This document shows positions 5,700-6,813 of a stretch of 6,813 bases of DNA, piece after piece. Position 1 is the first letter of the stretch, and every line of letters starts with the position of its first letter. Origin of the DNA: Acholeplasmatales bacterium (GTDB lineage Bacteria > Bacillota_I > Bacilli_A > Acholeplasmatales > Anaeroplasmataceae); contig JAILPD010000118.1 in NCBI GenBank assembly GCA_024690445.1, positions 1 to 6,813 on the forward strand. Reading direction: 5' to 3'. The notes beneath the pieces were generated by a model. It had not been told where the DNA came from, made no database searches, and saw only the letters and a list, made by a program, of their open reading frames with translations. The translations under genes and the position numbers were made by a program.

Positions 5700-6620
5700 A
5701 TGAAAAGATTAGTAACAAGAAGCGATTTCGATGGTTTAGCATGTGCTATGATGCTAAAGGAATTAAATTTAATTGATGATATTAAATTTGTTCATCCTAA
5801 GGATGTACAAGATGGAAAGATTGAATTATCAGAAAATGATATCACAACAAACCTACCATATGACCCAAGAGTAGGTATCGCATTTGATCATCATGAAAGT
5901 GAACTAGATAGATTAAAAGCTATATCTACAGGTGGTAAATTAATTATTGACCCTAACGCTAAGAGTGCTGCGAGAGTATTATATAATTATTATGGTGGTA
6001 AAAAAGCTTTCCCTAGAATATCTGATGATTTAATGACTGCGGTTGATAAAGCTGATTCTGCAGATTTTACAATTGATGATATTTTAAATCCTAAGGATTG
6101 GGTATTATTAAATTATATTATGGACCCAAGAACAGGTTTAGGAAGATTCCATGATTTTAGAATTTCTAATTATGATTTAATGATGGAATTAATTAGTGAA
6201 TGTTTAGTTCATCCAATTAATGAAATAATGGAATTACCAGATGTTAAAGAAAGAACTAAATTATATTTTGAACAATCTGAATTATTTAAAAAACAATTAC
6301 AAAAAATAACTAAAATTCATGATAAAGTAATAGTTATTGATTTAAGAGATCAAGATGTTATTTATGCTGGTAATAGATTTATGGTTTATGCAATGTATCC
6401 TGAAATTGAAATTTCAGTACATGTTGCGTGGGGCTTTAAAAAACAAAATACAGCTGTTATGATTGGTAAGAGTATCATCAATAAGAATTCTAAGATTGAT
6501 ATTGGTGAATTATGCTTAGAATATGGTGGTGGTGGCCACGCAAATGCTGGTACTTGTCAATTAGATAATGATAAGGTAGATGGAGAATTACCTACTATTA
6601 TTGCTAAACTTAATGGATAA
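5700..6620 (+). CDS. DHH/DHHA1 family phosphoesterase
   Basis: 306 residues, with ATG at 5700 after a strong GGAGG (5691-5695). N-terminal DHH domain: motif I RSDFDGLAC (7-15, Asp9 and Asp11), motif III FDHHES (62-67, Asp63 His64 His65), and an acidic segment VDKADSAD (115-122, candidate motif IV aspartate Asp116). These would bind the two Mn/Mg ions of the family. C-terminal DHHA1 substrate-binding domain: GGGGHANAGTC (276-286). Relatives hydrolyse small phosphoester substrates such as nanoRNA, pAp, cyclic dinucleotides or polyphosphate. Motif I has Arg7 where many NrnA- and PPX-like members carry a histidine two residues before the first aspartate, so the exact substrate should not be copied from NrnA. 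It has no signal peptide or membrane helix and so is cytoplasmic. It has its own promoter and terminator, so it is probably not functionally tied to the upstream operon. Family assignment is secure; substrate is unknown. Confidence 0.88.
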   Translation: MKRLVTRSDFDGLACAMMLKELNLIDDIKFVHPKDVQDGKIELSENDITTNLPYDPRVGIAFDHHESELDRLKAISTGGKLIIDPNAKSAARVLYNYYGGKKAFPRISDDLMTAVDKADSADFTIDDILNPKDWVLLNYIMDPRTGLGRFHDFRISNYDLMMELISECLVHPINEIMELPDVKERTKLYFEQSELFKKQLQKITKIHDKVIVIDLRDQDVIYAGNRFMVYAMYPEIEISVHVAWGFKKQNTAVMIGKSIINKNSKIDIGELCLEYGGGGHANAGTCQLDNDKVDGELPTIIAKLNG

Positions 6621-6625
6621 AAAAT

Positions 6626-6655
6626 AAAATGGACTTTCTAAAAAGTCCATTTTTT
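6626..6655. terminator. Bidirectional terminator between convergent genes
   Basis: A 12-bp perfect stem (6626-6637 with 6642-6653: AAAATGGACTTT and AAAGTCCATTTT) has a 4-base loop CTAA (6638-6641). On the plus strand six T residues (6650-6655) end it. On the minus strand the A-rich left flank (6619-6629) reads as a T-rich tract, so it can also terminate the minus-strand gene that stops at 6657. Confidence 0.85.
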
Positions 6656-6656
6656 A

Positions 6657-6813
6657 TTATCTTTTGATTCCACCTGATGTTGCTGTAATATTTAATTCTT
6701 CAGCCTCTTCAGCGGTAATATAATAATCATCATATGTATATTTTAATATATATTCTTTTTTAACATCTACACCATTTTCAGTATATGTATAATTTAAATA
6801 AATATAAGCATTT
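6657..6813 (-). CDS. 3' end of a convergent gene of unknown function (truncated by window edge)
   Basis: On the minus strand an open frame of 51 codons runs from the window edge to TAA (complement of 6657-6659), ending right beside the shared terminator. The visible C-terminus starts NAYIYLNYTYTENGVDVKKE, continues with alternating Tyr/Thr-rich, strand-like segments (YILKYTYDDYYI) and a short acidic helix (TAEEAEELN), and finishes ATSGGIKR. The plus strand here has several stops in each frame, and the position of the stop next to the terminator supports a real gene. I do not recognise a family, and the fragment is too short for a functional call. Confidence 0.6.
   Translation of the reverse strand, partial: NAYIYLNYTYTENGVDVKKEYILKYTYDDYYITAEEAEELNITATSGGIKR

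Overview
This is an AT-rich window from a low-GC Gram-positive-type bacterium, probably an uncultured Bacillota or Mollicutes-related lineage. The evidence is Shine-Dalgarno sites of the AAGGAG/GGAGG type, strong A/T preference at third codon positions, tryptophan encoded by TGG (so no sign of UGA recoding), and hairpin-plus-T-tract terminators. The species cannot be named from the sequence alone.

Positions 1-5618 look like one plus-strand operon of four genes with gaps of only 37, 34 and 13 bases. First comes the C-terminal part of a membrane protein, a likely signal peptidase paralogue with a long acidic cytoplasmic tail (1-479). Next is an AAA+ ATPase of the McrB/MoxR type that carries an N-terminal transmembrane anchor instead of a DNA-recognition domain (517-2058). 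Third is a 921-residue protein whose N-terminal third resembles DUF2357, the domain that partners McrB-like ATPases. Here no nuclease is recognisable after it; instead there is a long charged helical rod and an acidic tail with about seven copies of an SDEELDALL-type motif (2093-4858). Fourth is a complete Ser/His-type (SipW / ER-archaeal-like) signal peptidase with a charged helical cytoplasmic tail (4872-5594). A strong terminator with a GUAA loop closes the operon (5593-5620).

Positions 5595-5699 hold that terminator, a sigma-A-like promoter and a perfect 17-bp palindrome lying in the promoter spacer. They are followed by a monocistronic DHH/DHHA1 phosphoesterase gene (5700-6620). A second, probably bidirectional terminator (6626-6655) separates it from the 3' end of a convergent minus-strand gene of unknown function (6657-6813).

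The most interesting content is the four-gene operon. Its ATPase and DUF2357-like pair looks like a McrBC-type module moved to the membrane and stripped of recognisable DNA recognition and cleavage parts. It lies between two membrane proteins of signal-peptidase type whose charged tails face the cytoplasm. My inference is a membrane-associated machine for exporting, assembling or processing surface proteins, not a restriction system. The sequence supports the parts, but the joint function is a hypothesis.
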